DNA from: Lachnoclostridium sp. UBA1308
Lineage (GTDB): Bacteria; Bacillota; Clostridia; Lachnospirales; Lachnospiraceae
Assembly (NCBI GenBank): GCA_002307215.1
Contig: DBTU01000056.1
Span: 62,404-104,383, forward strand
DNA: 41,980 nucleotides
Reading direction: 5' to 3'
Position numbers and translations under genes: made by a program. This document shows positions 1 through 8,400 of this stretch, piece by piece. The first letter of the stretch is position 1. The number at the start of each line of letters is the position of its first letter. The notes below the pieces were generated by a model. The model did not search any database. It was not told where the DNA came from and saw only the letters and a program-made list of their open reading frames with translations.

Positions 1-222
1 GCTTCGGAAACATTTGTCGAAATCATATCACCATCTTTGGCGGGGGCTGTGAATAGTAACAATTTTAATCTAATTGAATCATATCAAAAGTTCCCTTTTT
101 TACTATAACAAGCCTAGAATCAATGCTATCATATTTCATATTAATAAACATAGGGGTTTCCAATATTTTGTTTGGAAATCTTTTTTTATATTCAACAAAT
201 TACTATAAAAGGGGGTTATTTT
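1..222. other. Leader region; open reading tail 1-108 of uncertain status
   Basis: Frame 1 on the + strand is open from the window edge to a TAA at 106-108 (35 codons). Its start would lie outside the window, so it could be the end of a gene, but the composition is mixed and no family is recognised. A GC-rich patch (about 37-52, GGCGGGGGCTGTGAAT) stands out in otherwise AT-rich DNA and may be the end of a dispersed repeat rather than coding sequence. From about 109 to 206 I see AT-rich leader sequence without a convincing sigma-A promoter of normal spacing. Confidence 0.25.
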
Positions 223-990
223 TTGCTGATTCAAAAAGAAAGTAAAACTTTGGCATATGTAAATATGTTCGCTGTTCTTGGTACTTTGGAAAACTTATGT
301 GATCTTGTCCCGGAAGCGAAAGCATTACTCAAGGATAAGAAGCCTATCTCTGTGGGATTTGCAGTCAAGGACGGTCCAAGTGCAACCTTAACCTTTGCAG
401 ATGAACACTGTACTATGACGGAAGGTTGCGGTAACTGTATGATTAAGCTACCCTTCTCCACCTGCGATAAATTCAACGGTCTGATTGACGGGACTGTAAC
501 ACCTATTCCTTCCAAGGGATTTACGAAAATCTCATTTTTACTTAAAACTTTTACCCCTCTGACTGAAATACTCACAAGGTACCTAAAACCTTCGAAAGAA
601 GATTTACAAAATTCAGAGTTTCGTGAAATAAGTACGAAGCTGACACTGTATACTGCCGCAGCGGCGATTTCCCAAGTAGGTAATGAAGACAAAAGCGGTA
701 AATTCAGTGCAGATCATATGCCGGATGGCGACATTGCTATAGATATAGCCGAGGTTATGGGTGTTACTGTTCAAGTAAAAAACCATCGATTAATTACCAT
801 CAAAAAGAAGTGTGAAACACCAAGAGCGGCAATGACTTTTGCAAATCTTGATATCGCGGGTAAATTGCTGGGTGGAGATGTTAGTTCCATGGCCTGCATC
901 TGCAATGGAAGCATATCGATGCGAGGAATGTTGAACATGATTGATAATATGAACCGGATACTGGACCGCGTCGGTCAGTACCTGAGCTAA
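223..990 (+). CDS. SCP2-like (sterol carrier-type) domain protein
   Basis: Predicted 255-aa soluble protein of unknown role. The first ~100 residues resemble the SCP2 lipid-binding fold: a central strand pattern AVKDGPSATLTF, then IKLPFSTCDKFNGLIDG and a Pro-rich turn before KGF. It holds an unusual cysteine group, CTMTEGCGNCM. The C-terminal half is helical with more cysteines (MACICNG). The start is chosen as TTG 223 because a GGGGG-type ribosome site (211-215) lies 7 nt upstream; an upstream TTG at 172 has no site. No signal peptide or membrane segment. The stop codon overlaps the ribosome site of the aminotransferase gene 11 bp on, so the two are co-transcribed and probably work in one pathway. 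The SCP2 assignment is by pattern only and moderate. Confidence 0.6.
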   Translation: MLIQKESKTLAYVNMFAVLGTLENLCDLVPEAKALLKDKKPISVGFAVKDGPSATLTFADEHCTMTEGCGNCMIKLPFSTCDKFNGLIDGTVTPIPSKGFTKISFLLKTFTPLTEILTRYLKPSKEDLQNSEFREISTKLTLYTAAAAISQVGNEDKSGKFSADHMPDGDIAIDIAEVMGVTVQVKNHRLITIKKKCETPRAAMTFANLDIAGKLLGGDVSSMACICNGSISMRGMLNMIDNMNRILDRVGQYLS

Positions 991-1001
991 GGAGGTCACA
1001 C

Positions 1002-2255
1002 ATGAATTTTACAACTTATGAATATACGAAGAGCCATGAAGCCTTTGAGCGGGCCTTTAAAGTAATTCCTTCCGGTATTTACGGTCATCAAGGCCCTTCC
1101 GAAGGCTGTTATATTCCACAAAGTGCTTTCCCCCTTTTCTCCTCCAGAGCAAAAGGTGCCCATTTCTGGGATTTGGATGGAAATGATTTCATTGACTATA
1201 TGTGCGGCTACGGTCCGAATGTATTAGGTTACTGCGATCCGGATGTTGATAGCGCGGCGCTTGAACAACTAAAGAAGGAAAACTGCGTTACAATTCCTTC
1301 TTCCATAATGGTCGATTTCGCAGAGCTTTTAGTTGATACCGTAGCCTGCGCAGATTGGGCTTTCTTTGCTAAGAATGGAAATGATGTGACTTCTCTTGCA
1401 GTTATTACTGCAAGGGCCGCAACCCACAGGAAAAAAATCGTATTCTTCAACGGATATTATCATGGAGTATCGCCTTGGACTCAAAAGCTTGACTATCCGG
1501 GTATTCTTGAGGAAGAGGTGGCTAATAATCTCTATGTAGATTTTAACGATTACGTGGCACTTGAGAAAGTTTTTCTTGACAATAAAGGTGAGATTGCCGG
1601 TCTTATCGCACAGCCATATATGCATGGTAATTTTTGTGACAACTTTTTCCCGTCTGATGATTATTGGACAAAGGTTAGAAAGCTGTGCGATGATCACCAA
1701 GTTGTTCTTATTATCGATGATGTCCGCGCAGGCTTTCGTCTGGATCTTGCCGGATCGGATCATTATTACGGTTTTAAGGCTGACTTAATCTGCTTTTGCA
1801 AAGCTCTTGCCAACGGTTATAATGTATCTGCTCTCTGTGGTAGGGAATCTTTGAAAGATGTTGTCAGTAGTATCTCCTATACCGGCAGCTATTGGATGAG
1901 TGCTGTACCCTTTGCCGCCGGAATTGCCTGCATCAATAAAATGAAGGAACTAAATACTCCAAAGTTATTTCATAAGCTTGGTACGAAGCTGACAGAGGGC
2001 TTTGCGGCTGCCGCCGGACACAATGGTTTCCACCTGGCAGTCTCCGGCGCTCCATCCCTCTTCTATCTGAGACTCACTGATGATGATTCCTTAATGCTTC
2101 ATCAGAAATGGGTTGCAGAATGTGTGAAGCGAGGCATATTCATCACCTCCCACCATAACCATTTTATTAACGCCGCTCTTACAGACGAAGATATCAACAA
2201 ATCCATTGAGATTGCAGAGGATGCCTTCCATGCGCTTAAAAAAATAATTGATTAA
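1002..2255 (+). CDS. Class-III PLP-dependent aminotransferase (GSA-aminomutase-like)
   Basis: A 417-aa fold-type I PLP enzyme of aminotransferase class III. Seen: the glycine-rich cofactor segment AKNGNDVTSLA, where glutamate-1-semialdehyde aminomutases have NSGTEAT; GYYHG; the aspartate that contacts the pyridine nitrogen in LIIDDVRAGFR; and the Schiff-base lysine in CKALANGYNVSALCGR. Length fits the family (about 420-430). The SGTEA-to-NGNDV change and neighbourhood argue against HemL itself, since no heme genes are near; sugar or amino-acid transamination or isomerisation is equally possible. ATG 1002 follows an excellent AAGGAGGT at 989-996. It is translationally linked to the SCP2-like gene upstream. 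The true substrate cannot be told from sequence. Confidence 0.85.
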   Translation: MNFTTYEYTKSHEAFERAFKVIPSGIYGHQGPSEGCYIPQSAFPLFSSRAKGAHFWDLDGNDFIDYMCGYGPNVLGYCDPDVDSAALEQLKKENCVTIPSSIMVDFAELLVDTVACADWAFFAKNGNDVTSLAVITARAATHRKKIVFFNGYYHGVSPWTQKLDYPGILEEEVANNLYVDFNDYVALEKVFLDNKGEIAGLIAQPYMHGNFCDNFFPSDDYWTKVRKLCDDHQVVLIIDDVRAGFRLDLAGSDHYYGFKADLICFCKALANGYNVSALCGRESLKDVVSSISYTGSYWMSAVPFAAGIACINKMKELNTPKLFHKLGTKLTEGFAAAAGHNGFHLAVSGAPSLFYLRLTDDDSLMLHQKWVAECVKRGIFITSHHNHFINAALTDEDINKSIEIAEDAFHALKKIID

Positions 2256-2275
2256 TCTGATTCATACCTTTGCAA

Positions 2276-2307
2276 GTAGGCTGTTACATTTATTGTTTGA
2301 GCCTTAC
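2276..2307. terminator. Weak stem-loop between convergent genes
   Basis: GTAGGCT (2276-2282) pairs with AGCCTTAC (2300-2307) with one bulge across a 17-nt loop. It lies between the stop codons of the convergent aminotransferase and deacetylase genes, so a bidirectional terminator is plausible, but no clear T-run follows. Confidence 0.3.
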
Positions 2308-2319
2308 ATGAGATGAGCT

Positions 2320-3132
2320 TTATTGATTAACAATATCTTGCAGGGATCCGAAGGAATATCCCATCTCCTCCCACTTTGTAAGAAGTTCATCCAGTATTTC
2401 AGAATTTGTCTTTGAAGTACAGTGAAGAAGGACGACTGCACCGGGATGTATTCTTCCTAAAAGTTTTTTGAAGGCTTGCTCCTTTGTTGGCTGTTTATCG
2501 TTATACCAGTCAACATAGGCAAGACTCCAAAAGAAGGTCTTGTATCCCATTTCCTGCGCCATCTTCAGATTTTCTACGCTGTATTTACCCTGCGGTGGCC
2601 GGTAATACTTTGTCATCTTCTGCCCTGTCACCGCTTCAAATTCAGCCTCCAGATCTCCCAGCTCTTTAGCAAAGCTTTCCCTGGAGGAGATGCTTGACAT
2701 ATTAGGATGATTATAGGTATGGTTTGCGACCGTATGGCCTTCTTCTACCATTCGTCTAACCAACTCCGGACTGGTTTTTATATAATTTCCAACCAGAAAG
2801 AAAGTTACATGTACCTTGTGTTTTTTCAATGCATCAAGTATTGTGGCTGTATAGCCGTTTTCATACCCTGCATCAAAGGTTAGATAAATGACCTTTTGTG
2901 ATGTGTCTCCGATATAATATGCATCATATTTTTTCAATTCCGCTGCGGTTGCATTGGCGGTTGGTGGCTGACCTCCCATGGAAAACCCCAGACCCCAATT
3001 TTCTTCGCAGTCCTCCTTAAGTCTATCTTTTTCAAAGGCATTTGCGATTGTCGCCAGACCGCCTCCCAGAAAATATGCACATATCAATAGAAAAATCGGT
3101 ACCATGAACTTTTTGAAACGATTGACTTTCAT
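2320..3132 (-). CDS. pdaA: PdaA-like polysaccharide deacetylase
   Basis: A 270-aa NodB-homology deacetylase of the PdaA type, which removes acetyl from muramic acid on the way to muramic delta-lactam in spore cortex. Seen in order: N-terminal membrane anchor or signal (residues ~8-30), the PdaA-typical motif LTFDAGYENGYT with catalytic Asp, the metal-binding HTYNHPNM, YYRPPQGKYS, FWSLAYVDW and the His motif VVLLHCTSK. These five motifs and the length fit the family well. ATG 3132 is chosen because GGAG lies 8 nt upstream; an ATG at 3186 has poorer spacing. It faces the aminotransferase gene tail to tail. The symbol is by motif resemblance; a vegetative peptidoglycan deacetylase is the alternative. 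Confidence 0.85.
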   Translation of the reverse strand: MKVNRFKKFMVPIFLLICAYFLGGGLATIANAFEKDRLKEDCEENWGLGFSMGGQPPTANATAAELKKYDAYYIGDTSQKVIYLTFDAGYENGYTATILDALKKHKVHVTFFLVGNYIKTSPELVRRMVEEGHTVANHTYNHPNMSSISSRESFAKELGDLEAEFEAVTGQKMTKYYRPPQGKYSVENLKMAQEMGYKTFFWSLAYVDWYNDKQPTKEQAFKKLLGRIHPGAVVLLHCTSKTNSEILDELLTKWEEMGYSFGSLQDIVNQ

Positions 3133-3232
3133 AAAAAAACTCCAACAAATATTTACTAATATATATTTGTCGGAGTTCTCAGTCATGTCAATATAAATTG
3201 TCCTTTTTATATCCTTGATACGATATTACTAT

Positions 3233-4366
3233 TTATGCAGTTACTTCGTCCTGATGAATATGTATCGTATTCTTTACCTTCTTCGCTTCGTAAAGCGCTT
3301 TATCTGTATATACAACTAATTTTGAAGTCGACATACCTGCACTGAATTCTGCTATACCAAAACTGGCCGTAAGAACCTTATCGAATTTTTTATCCACCTT
3401 GATTTGCATACAATCTTTACGTATCTTCTCACAAGTTCGATGGACTTCCTCCAATGTATAATTTCTGAATAGAATGCAGAACTCATCACCGCCGTAACGA
3501 AAAGGAAGTGCATCCCCACAGCTTTCCTTTAGTATTTTTCCGAATTCAATAAGGCAACGGTCCCCTTTTACATGTCCTAAACTATCATTGAGGCTTTTAA
3601 AATTGTCAATATCAATCATAACAAAAATATAGGTACTGTCATTTGCATTTACTTCCATGTCCTGAATTGCACTACGGAAGGCCTTCCGATTATAAACCCT
3701 GGTTAGCTCATCAATTTGTAGTTTACGTTCCAGTCGATATCGTTCTAATTCATTTTGTATACTTGCCGCATTCTTCTCTCTTTCAAAACGAATTGTCACC
3801 ATGCAGACTCCTGAAAAAGCAAGCGTAATAAATATCGCTATCAAGAAATTGCCTAAAATATATGGATTCTCCATTACACTAACTTTATCAATATCCCATT
3901 TTACAAACAGTTCCGAAATAACGATGGAACATATGCTGAGGACAGAGGTTATGATAGTAAGACGATAATTAGCATATACCGTTGTCATTAATATCGGAAC
4001 AACAAATATGAAGTACATGATTACAAAAACATTATGAACGGTAAAAAGAACAAAACAAATAGCAATAAATATCAATGATATTGTATAAATCTTTGTATTT
4101 TGTGATACCTTCTTTGACTTTAGTACATAAAAATCAATAGCAACACATAATACGTTCATCGTAAATGGGATAACTAAAAATTTAAGAAAGAAGATCGGAA
4201 TTGTCGTGTGTAACTCGTCAGTATTACACATAATTATTCCAATGATTATTTCAACTATCAATGAGAAAAGCACTAATCCGGCTGTTGTTTTAAAATGCAG
4301 ACTCAGCCACCTGTTATCAATCCTTCTATATTCACTTTCTATTGCCTTCATGCTTTGTTTGTCCAT
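3233..4366 (-). CDS. Membrane-bound GGDEF diguanylate cyclase
   Basis: 377-aa predicted diguanylate cyclase, making c-di-GMP from two GTP at the membrane. Residues ~20-200 hold about six hydrophobic segments without a recognised sensor family, followed by a short linker helix and a C-terminal GGDEF domain. The active-site motif is intact (FRYGGDEFCILF), and the DxDxFKxxND nucleotide motif is present as MIDIDNFKSLNDSLGH. The allosteric I-site RxxD expected five residues before GGDEF reads CGDA, so product inhibition through that site looks absent. Start ATG 4366 follows GAGGA with 7-nt spacing; ATG 4372 is too close to that site, and farther starts lack one. The gene probably has its own promoter, since a terminator separates it from the eut operon. 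Confidence 0.88.
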   Translation of the reverse strand: MDKQSMKAIESEYRRIDNRWLSLHFKTTAGLVLFSLIVEIIIGIIMCNTDELHTTIPIFFLKFLVIPFTMNVLCVAIDFYVLKSKKVSQNTKIYTISLIFIAICFVLFTVHNVFVIMYFIFVVPILMTTVYANYRLTIITSVLSICSIVISELFVKWDIDKVSVMENPYILGNFLIAIFITLAFSGVCMVTIRFEREKNAASIQNELERYRLERKLQIDELTRVYNRKAFRSAIQDMEVNANDSTYIFVMIDIDNFKSLNDSLGHVKGDRCLIEFGKILKESCGDALPFRYGGDEFCILFRNYTLEEVHRTCEKIRKDCMQIKVDKKFDKVLTASFGIAEFSAGMSTSKLVVYTDKALYEAKKVKNTIHIHQDEVTA

Positions 4367-4689
4367 ATCCATATCCTCTTTATAAATCATAGTAATAGTT
4401 ATTATAATTTTATTATCCAAATATAGCAAGATATAAACGTAATTTTGACTATAATCTTTACAAAGAATCTGAAAGAGATAAAATCCATATGCCAAAAATC
4501 AGCAATAAAGTTGCCACCAGTCGATAAAGCAAATTACATTTAGTCAGCTTTCCACAATTCTTTGGATACTTGCCAAGCACTTTTGGCATAAAATGGTCAG
4601 TTCTATAAAAATAGAGTCTGAAGGCCTTAGAAAATAAAGGCTACAGACTCCGTGAAATTATTGGTATTAATAGGGGAATACACGTTTTA
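4367..4689. other. Intergenic region between eutC and the GGDEF gene
   Basis: Contains the eut terminator hairpin (4614-4650) and a small dyad TGCCAA/TTTGGCA near 4571-4588. The remaining ~200 bp form the AT-rich upstream region of the GGDEF gene. I see no open frame with a ribosome site and no recognised riboswitch. Confidence 0.5.
4614..4650 (-). terminator. Intrinsic terminator of the eut operon
   Basis: GAGTCTG (4614-4620) pairs with CAGACTC (4644-4650) and the stem extends through AGGC/GGCCT. Read on the - strand the hairpin is followed by TATTTTTAT. It lies about 40 bp beyond the eutC stop codon. Confidence 0.75.
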
Positions 4690-5457
4690 TTATTCCTTCA
4701 GACCGATACCACTTTTTTTCTTATCCAATATTTCGAGTATGATATCTACAATATGGGCTGCTGCCTCCACCGGTACAATTCCGTGGCGGCTAATGTTCGA
4801 GACCACTGTATATTCAGATTCTTGCATATCAGGATGCGGTCGGTAAGCGATATAGGCCGACATGCTTTCCGCAGTAATCAGACCGGGGCGTTCACCAATC
4901 AGAACGCAGGTAACTAAGGCTCCGAGGAGCGGGCCGATTATTCTCGCTGTATTAACTCGACAGTAACGTACAAAGAAGGGTGTACCTACCGTTACACCTT
5001 CGAATTCCAACCCCTTCTTAATTACAGGAAACAAGTCGGGTATATTGGCAGCAATAGATGGCGAACTGAGACCATCTCCGAAATATATCTGCACCTGAGG
5101 TCGCTTAATACACTTTTCCATCAATATTCTTTGCTGATCCTCCTCGATAATCCTGCCCCAATCCGGGCGTAAAATCATTTCGTTTTTATTCCTACACTTC
5201 GTCCTAATCTCAAATATACCCAGCTGACCGATTATGTCGTTTCCGACTTCCGTTAATACTGCATCGGAGGCTGCTGCCTGATCGGCGATAAACCGCAACA
5301 TAGCGTCTGTTTTATACCTCGCTCCGGTATGTCCGATGCCAATACGAGCCGGTGTCAGTTCCTTTGTTTTCATCAGAAGTTTTGGATCATTGATTTTTTC
5401 TAAATCATATAGTTCTTGAATACGATTTTCTGTGATATCTTTGATTTCATCCGCCAT
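4690..5457 (-). CDS. eutC: Ethanolamine ammonia-lyase small subunit
   Basis: 255-aa light subunit of adenosylcobalamin-dependent ethanolamine ammonia-lyase, which converts ethanolamine to acetaldehyde and ammonia. Family hallmarks seen: LTPARIGIGHTGARY near residue 35, QIYFGDGLSS, the VRYCRVNTARIIGPLLGA stretch and LIGERPGL, which line the cobalamin and subunit interface; the C-terminal AYRPHPDMQESEYTVVSNI is also typical. The start at 5457 (MADEIKD) follows GGGAAGGATTT inside the end of eutB, leaving 4 bp between the genes, so the two subunits are translationally coupled. Longer starts inside eutB are rejected. Length is slightly under the enterobacterial EutC (about 295), which has an N-terminal extension lacking in many Firmicutes. 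Confidence 0.95.
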   Translation of the reverse strand: MADEIKDITENRIQELYDLEKINDPKLLMKTKELTPARIGIGHTGARYKTDAMLRFIADQAAASDAVLTEVGNDIIGQLGIFEIRTKCRNKNEMILRPDWGRIIEEDQQRILMEKCIKRPQVQIYFGDGLSSPSIAANIPDLFPVIKKGLEFEGVTVGTPFFVRYCRVNTARIIGPLLGALVTCVLIGERPGLITAESMSAYIAYRPHPDMQESEYTVVSNISRHGIVPVEAAAHIVDIILEILDKKKSGIGLKE

Positions 5458-5461
5458 TTTT

Positions 5462-6832
5462 TCAAATCCTTCCCGATAACAAAGTAAAATCCCCGGCGTT
5501 TTTTCCAAGGCGTCCATTTTCCCAGAAGCCCCATTTTTCCAGCCATTGCTCAAATTCTCTGATCGGTCGTTTTTTTGTTATTTCACGTAGGGCTGCAACA
5601 TCATGAAACCCGGTTGACTGGTACATTAGCATCACATCGTCTCCCTGCGGAAGCCCCATGATGAAATGGCAGCCCGCATTCGCCAAAAGCATAGCCAGTG
5701 TCTCGCTATCATTTTGATCCGTCGGCATATGGTTAGTATAACATATATCGCATCCCATCGGCAGTCCGTGCAGATGTCCGTTAAATACATCTTCCAGCCC
5801 TGCTCTGATTAACTGTTTTGTATCATAGATATATTCCGGACCCATGAAACCAACAACAGTGTTAACAAGAAAGGGTTTATAATGTCTTGCCAGACCATAA
5901 CATCTGCATTCCATCGTTACTTGATCTGTTCCATAATGAGCTCTCGAGGAAAGCTCTGAAGCCTGGCCTGTCTCAAAATACATAACGTTAGGACCCTTTG
6001 CAGATCCTTTATCAAGGAACATATGCCTTGCTTCCTCTAACATATCTATGGTAATACCAAAGGCATCACAAGCTTTTTGAGAGCCGGCAAGTGATTGAAA
6101 GCAAAGATCTGCCTTTGCCCCTCTTCGTATGGCTTCCATTTGAGTTGTCACATGAGATAATACGCAGGTTTGTGTAGGAATTTCATATTTATTCTTTAAT
6201 TCTTCGAGAACATTCCAGATTGCTATTGTACTATCCACGGTATCAATTGCAGGATTCATACCAATAACCGCATCCCCCGCTCCATAACTTAGGCCTTCAA
6301 GTGCTGAGGCGATAATGCCCTTAGGATCATCTACCGGATGATTGGGTTGAAGACGGCAAGCGAGAACTCCCTCCTCACCGATTACCGTATTACACTGCGC
6401 CTTTACTTTTATCTTATTTCCTGCATACATTAGATCGAGGTTTCCCATAAGTTTAGACACGCCTGATATCACCTCGCCGGTAAGTCCACCGCTGACGTCA
6501 AGAATCATATCAGAAGTCGTAGTATCGGCAAGAATCCATTCTCGAAGCGCTGCTATACTCCAGTTTTTAATCTTTGAGAATGCCTTCTCATCCAAATCAT
6601 CCTGAATCATTCGTGTAATCGAATCCTCTTCATAAGATACAGAGGGATTCTCTCTCAGGTCGTTTACCGTAAAATCACTTAATATGATTTTTGCTGCAAC
6701 TCTTTGTAGCTTAGATTCTGCTGCCAACCCTGCAAGACTGTCTCCTGATTTTAGCTCAGAAGCCATATTCAAGACTTGTTTTACCGAATCAAATTCATAT
6801 GTTTTGCCATACAGCCTTGTTTTAAGTATCAT
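5462..6832 (-). CDS. eutB: Ethanolamine ammonia-lyase large subunit
   Basis: 456-aa catalytic TIM-barrel subunit of the B12-dependent lyase; length matches the family (about 453-465). Recognisable stretches are GDSLAGLAAES near residue 30, CRLQPNHPVDDPKGI, GAGDAVIGMNPAIDTV, CVLSHVTTQMEAI, the substrate-site region YFETGQASELSSRAH, and CDICYTNHMPTDQND near the C-terminus. The ribosome site is poor: the nearest AAAGG lies about 16 nt before ATG 6832, so expression may depend on the upstream leader. A perfect 9-bp hairpin stands between eutA and this gene. Works with EutC, with EutA as reactivator. Confidence 0.96.
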   Translation of the reverse strand: MILKTRLYGKTYEFDSVKQVLNMASELKSGDSLAGLAAESKLQRVAAKIILSDFTVNDLRENPSVSYEEDSITRMIQDDLDEKAFSKIKNWSIAALREWILADTTTSDMILDVSGGLTGEVISGVSKLMGNLDLMYAGNKIKVKAQCNTVIGEEGVLACRLQPNHPVDDPKGIIASALEGLSYGAGDAVIGMNPAIDTVDSTIAIWNVLEELKNKYEIPTQTCVLSHVTTQMEAIRRGAKADLCFQSLAGSQKACDAFGITIDMLEEARHMFLDKGSAKGPNVMYFETGQASELSSRAHYGTDQVTMECRCYGLARHYKPFLVNTVVGFMGPEYIYDTKQLIRAGLEDVFNGHLHGLPMGCDICYTNHMPTDQNDSETLAMLLANAGCHFIMGLPQGDDVMLMYQSTGFHDVAALREITKKRPIREFEQWLEKWGFWENGRLGKNAGDFTLLSGRI

Positions 6833-6874
6833 ATAAAATAACCATGCCTTTCTTCATATCCTGTAAACTTTCCG

Positions 6875-6897
6875 CAAGAAAATCCGAGATTTTCTTG
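6875..6897 (-). other. Intercistronic stem-loop eutA-eutB
   Basis: CAAGAAAAT (6875-6883) and ATTTTCTTG (6889-6897) form a perfect 9-bp stem with a 5-nt loop in the 89-bp gap between eutA and eutB. With no long T-run it looks more like an mRNA-processing or stability element, or a weak attenuator, than a full terminator. Confidence 0.5.
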
Positions 6898-6921
6898 TTG
6901 TGCCGGTACAAATTATCTGTG

Positions 6922-8361
6922 TTAGGAATTGAACACTAGAGTTTTCACTACGACGGGTACTACTTTGCCTGAGGCAATCGGAGCACCGACATCTATATAA
7001 TCTCCATTATGGCATAAGATTCGATCGATGCAAAGTAAGGATTGACTTCTTGGAAGGGCTCTTTTTAATGCCTGGCCGAGAGCCTTTCCCATATCCTCTT
7101 CAAACACCAGTATGAGAGGCATACCCTTATTTATCCTGTCTTCCAACGCATCAATAATTTCAGTAGCAATAGACTCAATATTGGAATATGATGGGCATTT
7201 GATTCCCTTGGTAGCCAGTGCTATCATGGTGTCCTTTTCTTCCTCTTCCTGATATCTGCTTATCACTTTCTTTATCTCAGAACCTAAGACTTCATACTTC
7301 TGCTCATTGATTTCAAATTCAACTACCGGTATATTCTTATACGGAAATTTACAGTTTTGATATTCTATCGTACTGCCGGAAACCTCCATACTGAAATTAC
7401 CCGCTCCTATTACCGTTGCATTCATGGTCTCTTTTGCATGCTCATGCATTTTTTCATATAAAAGTTTGGAGTTACTAACTGCTTCACCGAGTATCACCCC
7501 GATATCTCCAAAGATAAATTCATCCTCATATTTTCTATGTATGCAATCGGCTACGCCCCCTGAAATGGTAATTATATCAGGCACTTTATCAGAAGATATC
7601 AGCCGGTTGGTTTTCATCAGTTCCAGAAGTTCAGTTGGTGGTCTAAGTCCTACGGACTGCTCAAGAATATGAACCATTTGCACAGCTAAGTAATAAAGCT
7701 TATTCAGACATTCATTTTCACCGTTTTCTATACAATCTCCTAAATTGACAGAAATATTCAAGTACTCCAGTAATTGCTTTATTTTTGAGGAAAGATATAT
7801 AATCCTCCCCTTTGAGATTTTGATTAACCGCCCACCAATATCAAGGCACGCTGTATCCACCACCTGCCCATCCTGAAAATAGCAGATATTCGTAGTACCG
7901 CCGCCAATATCCATATTCGCTACCAACTTACCGGTTTCTTTGGAAAGAGCCGCTGCTCCCGAACCTTTACCTGCAAGTACAGCCTCAAGATCCGGGCCGG
8001 CCGTTGCAACAACAAAATCACCGGCAATACCTGATAAGGCATGTAATACTTCCTTAGCATTTCTCTTTCGAGAGGTTTCACCTGTAATGATGATCGCACC
8101 GGTAGATAAATCCCCCGGCTTTATTTTTGCTTTCATGTATTCCGAGATAATGATTGTCTTTACCGCTTCGGCATCAATTTCATTTTCCGAAAGGAGTGGA
8201 GTAAAATAAATATCACTGCGATAAATAATTTCTTTATTCACAATCTCAATTCTGGGTATATCGCCAAAACCGCTCACATTCTGAATGGTCAGACGGGAAA
8301 ATACCAGCTGTGTTGTTGAAGTTCCGATATCAATTCCTGCGCTTAGTATTGTATCACTCAT
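6922..8361 (-). CDS. eutA: Ethanolamine ammonia-lyase reactivating factor EutA
   Basis: 479-aa chaperone-like ATPase that reactivates ethanolamine ammonia-lyase by exchanging damaged cobalamin. It has the actin/Hsp70-type phosphate motifs: GIDIGTSTTQLVF at the N-terminus, VANMDIGGGTTNICYF near residue 150, and ITISGGVADCIH near 270. The C-terminal region ends in the EutA-typical LCIDRILCHNGDYIDVGAP. Length fits (about 470-480). It lies 39 bp downstream of the amidohydrolase gene and 89 bp upstream of eutB in the same direction. The ribosome site before ATG 8361 is unremarkable. Confidence 0.94.
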   Translation of the reverse strand: MSDTILSAGIDIGTSTTQLVFSRLTIQNVSGFGDIPRIEIVNKEIIYRSDIYFTPLLSENEIDAEAVKTIIISEYMKAKIKPGDLSTGAIIITGETSRKRNAKEVLHALSGIAGDFVVATAGPDLEAVLAGKGSGAAALSKETGKLVANMDIGGGTTNICYFQDGQVVDTACLDIGGRLIKISKGRIIYLSSKIKQLLEYLNISVNLGDCIENGENECLNKLYYLAVQMVHILEQSVGLRPPTELLELMKTNRLISSDKVPDIITISGGVADCIHRKYEDEFIFGDIGVILGEAVSNSKLLYEKMHEHAKETMNATVIGAGNFSMEVSGSTIEYQNCKFPYKNIPVVEFEINEQKYEVLGSEIKKVISRYQEEEEKDTMIALATKGIKCPSYSNIESIATEIIDALEDRINKGMPLILVFEEDMGKALGQALKRALPRSQSLLCIDRILCHNGDYIDVGAPIASGKVVPVVVKTLVFNS

Positions 8362-8400
8362 CAGGTAAACCCGCCTTCATTCTTTTTATTACAATTCTAT

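Noticed and set aside
231..692. Long open frame on the - strand opposite the SCP2-like gene
   Set aside because: It has no ribosome site, contains no recognisable domain and is the antisense shadow of a gene with strong motif and operon support.
4690..5553. Longer eutC start at 5553 inside eutB
   Set aside because: It would overlap eutB by ~90 bp without a ribosome site; ATG 5457 has AAGGA and starts just past the eutB stop.
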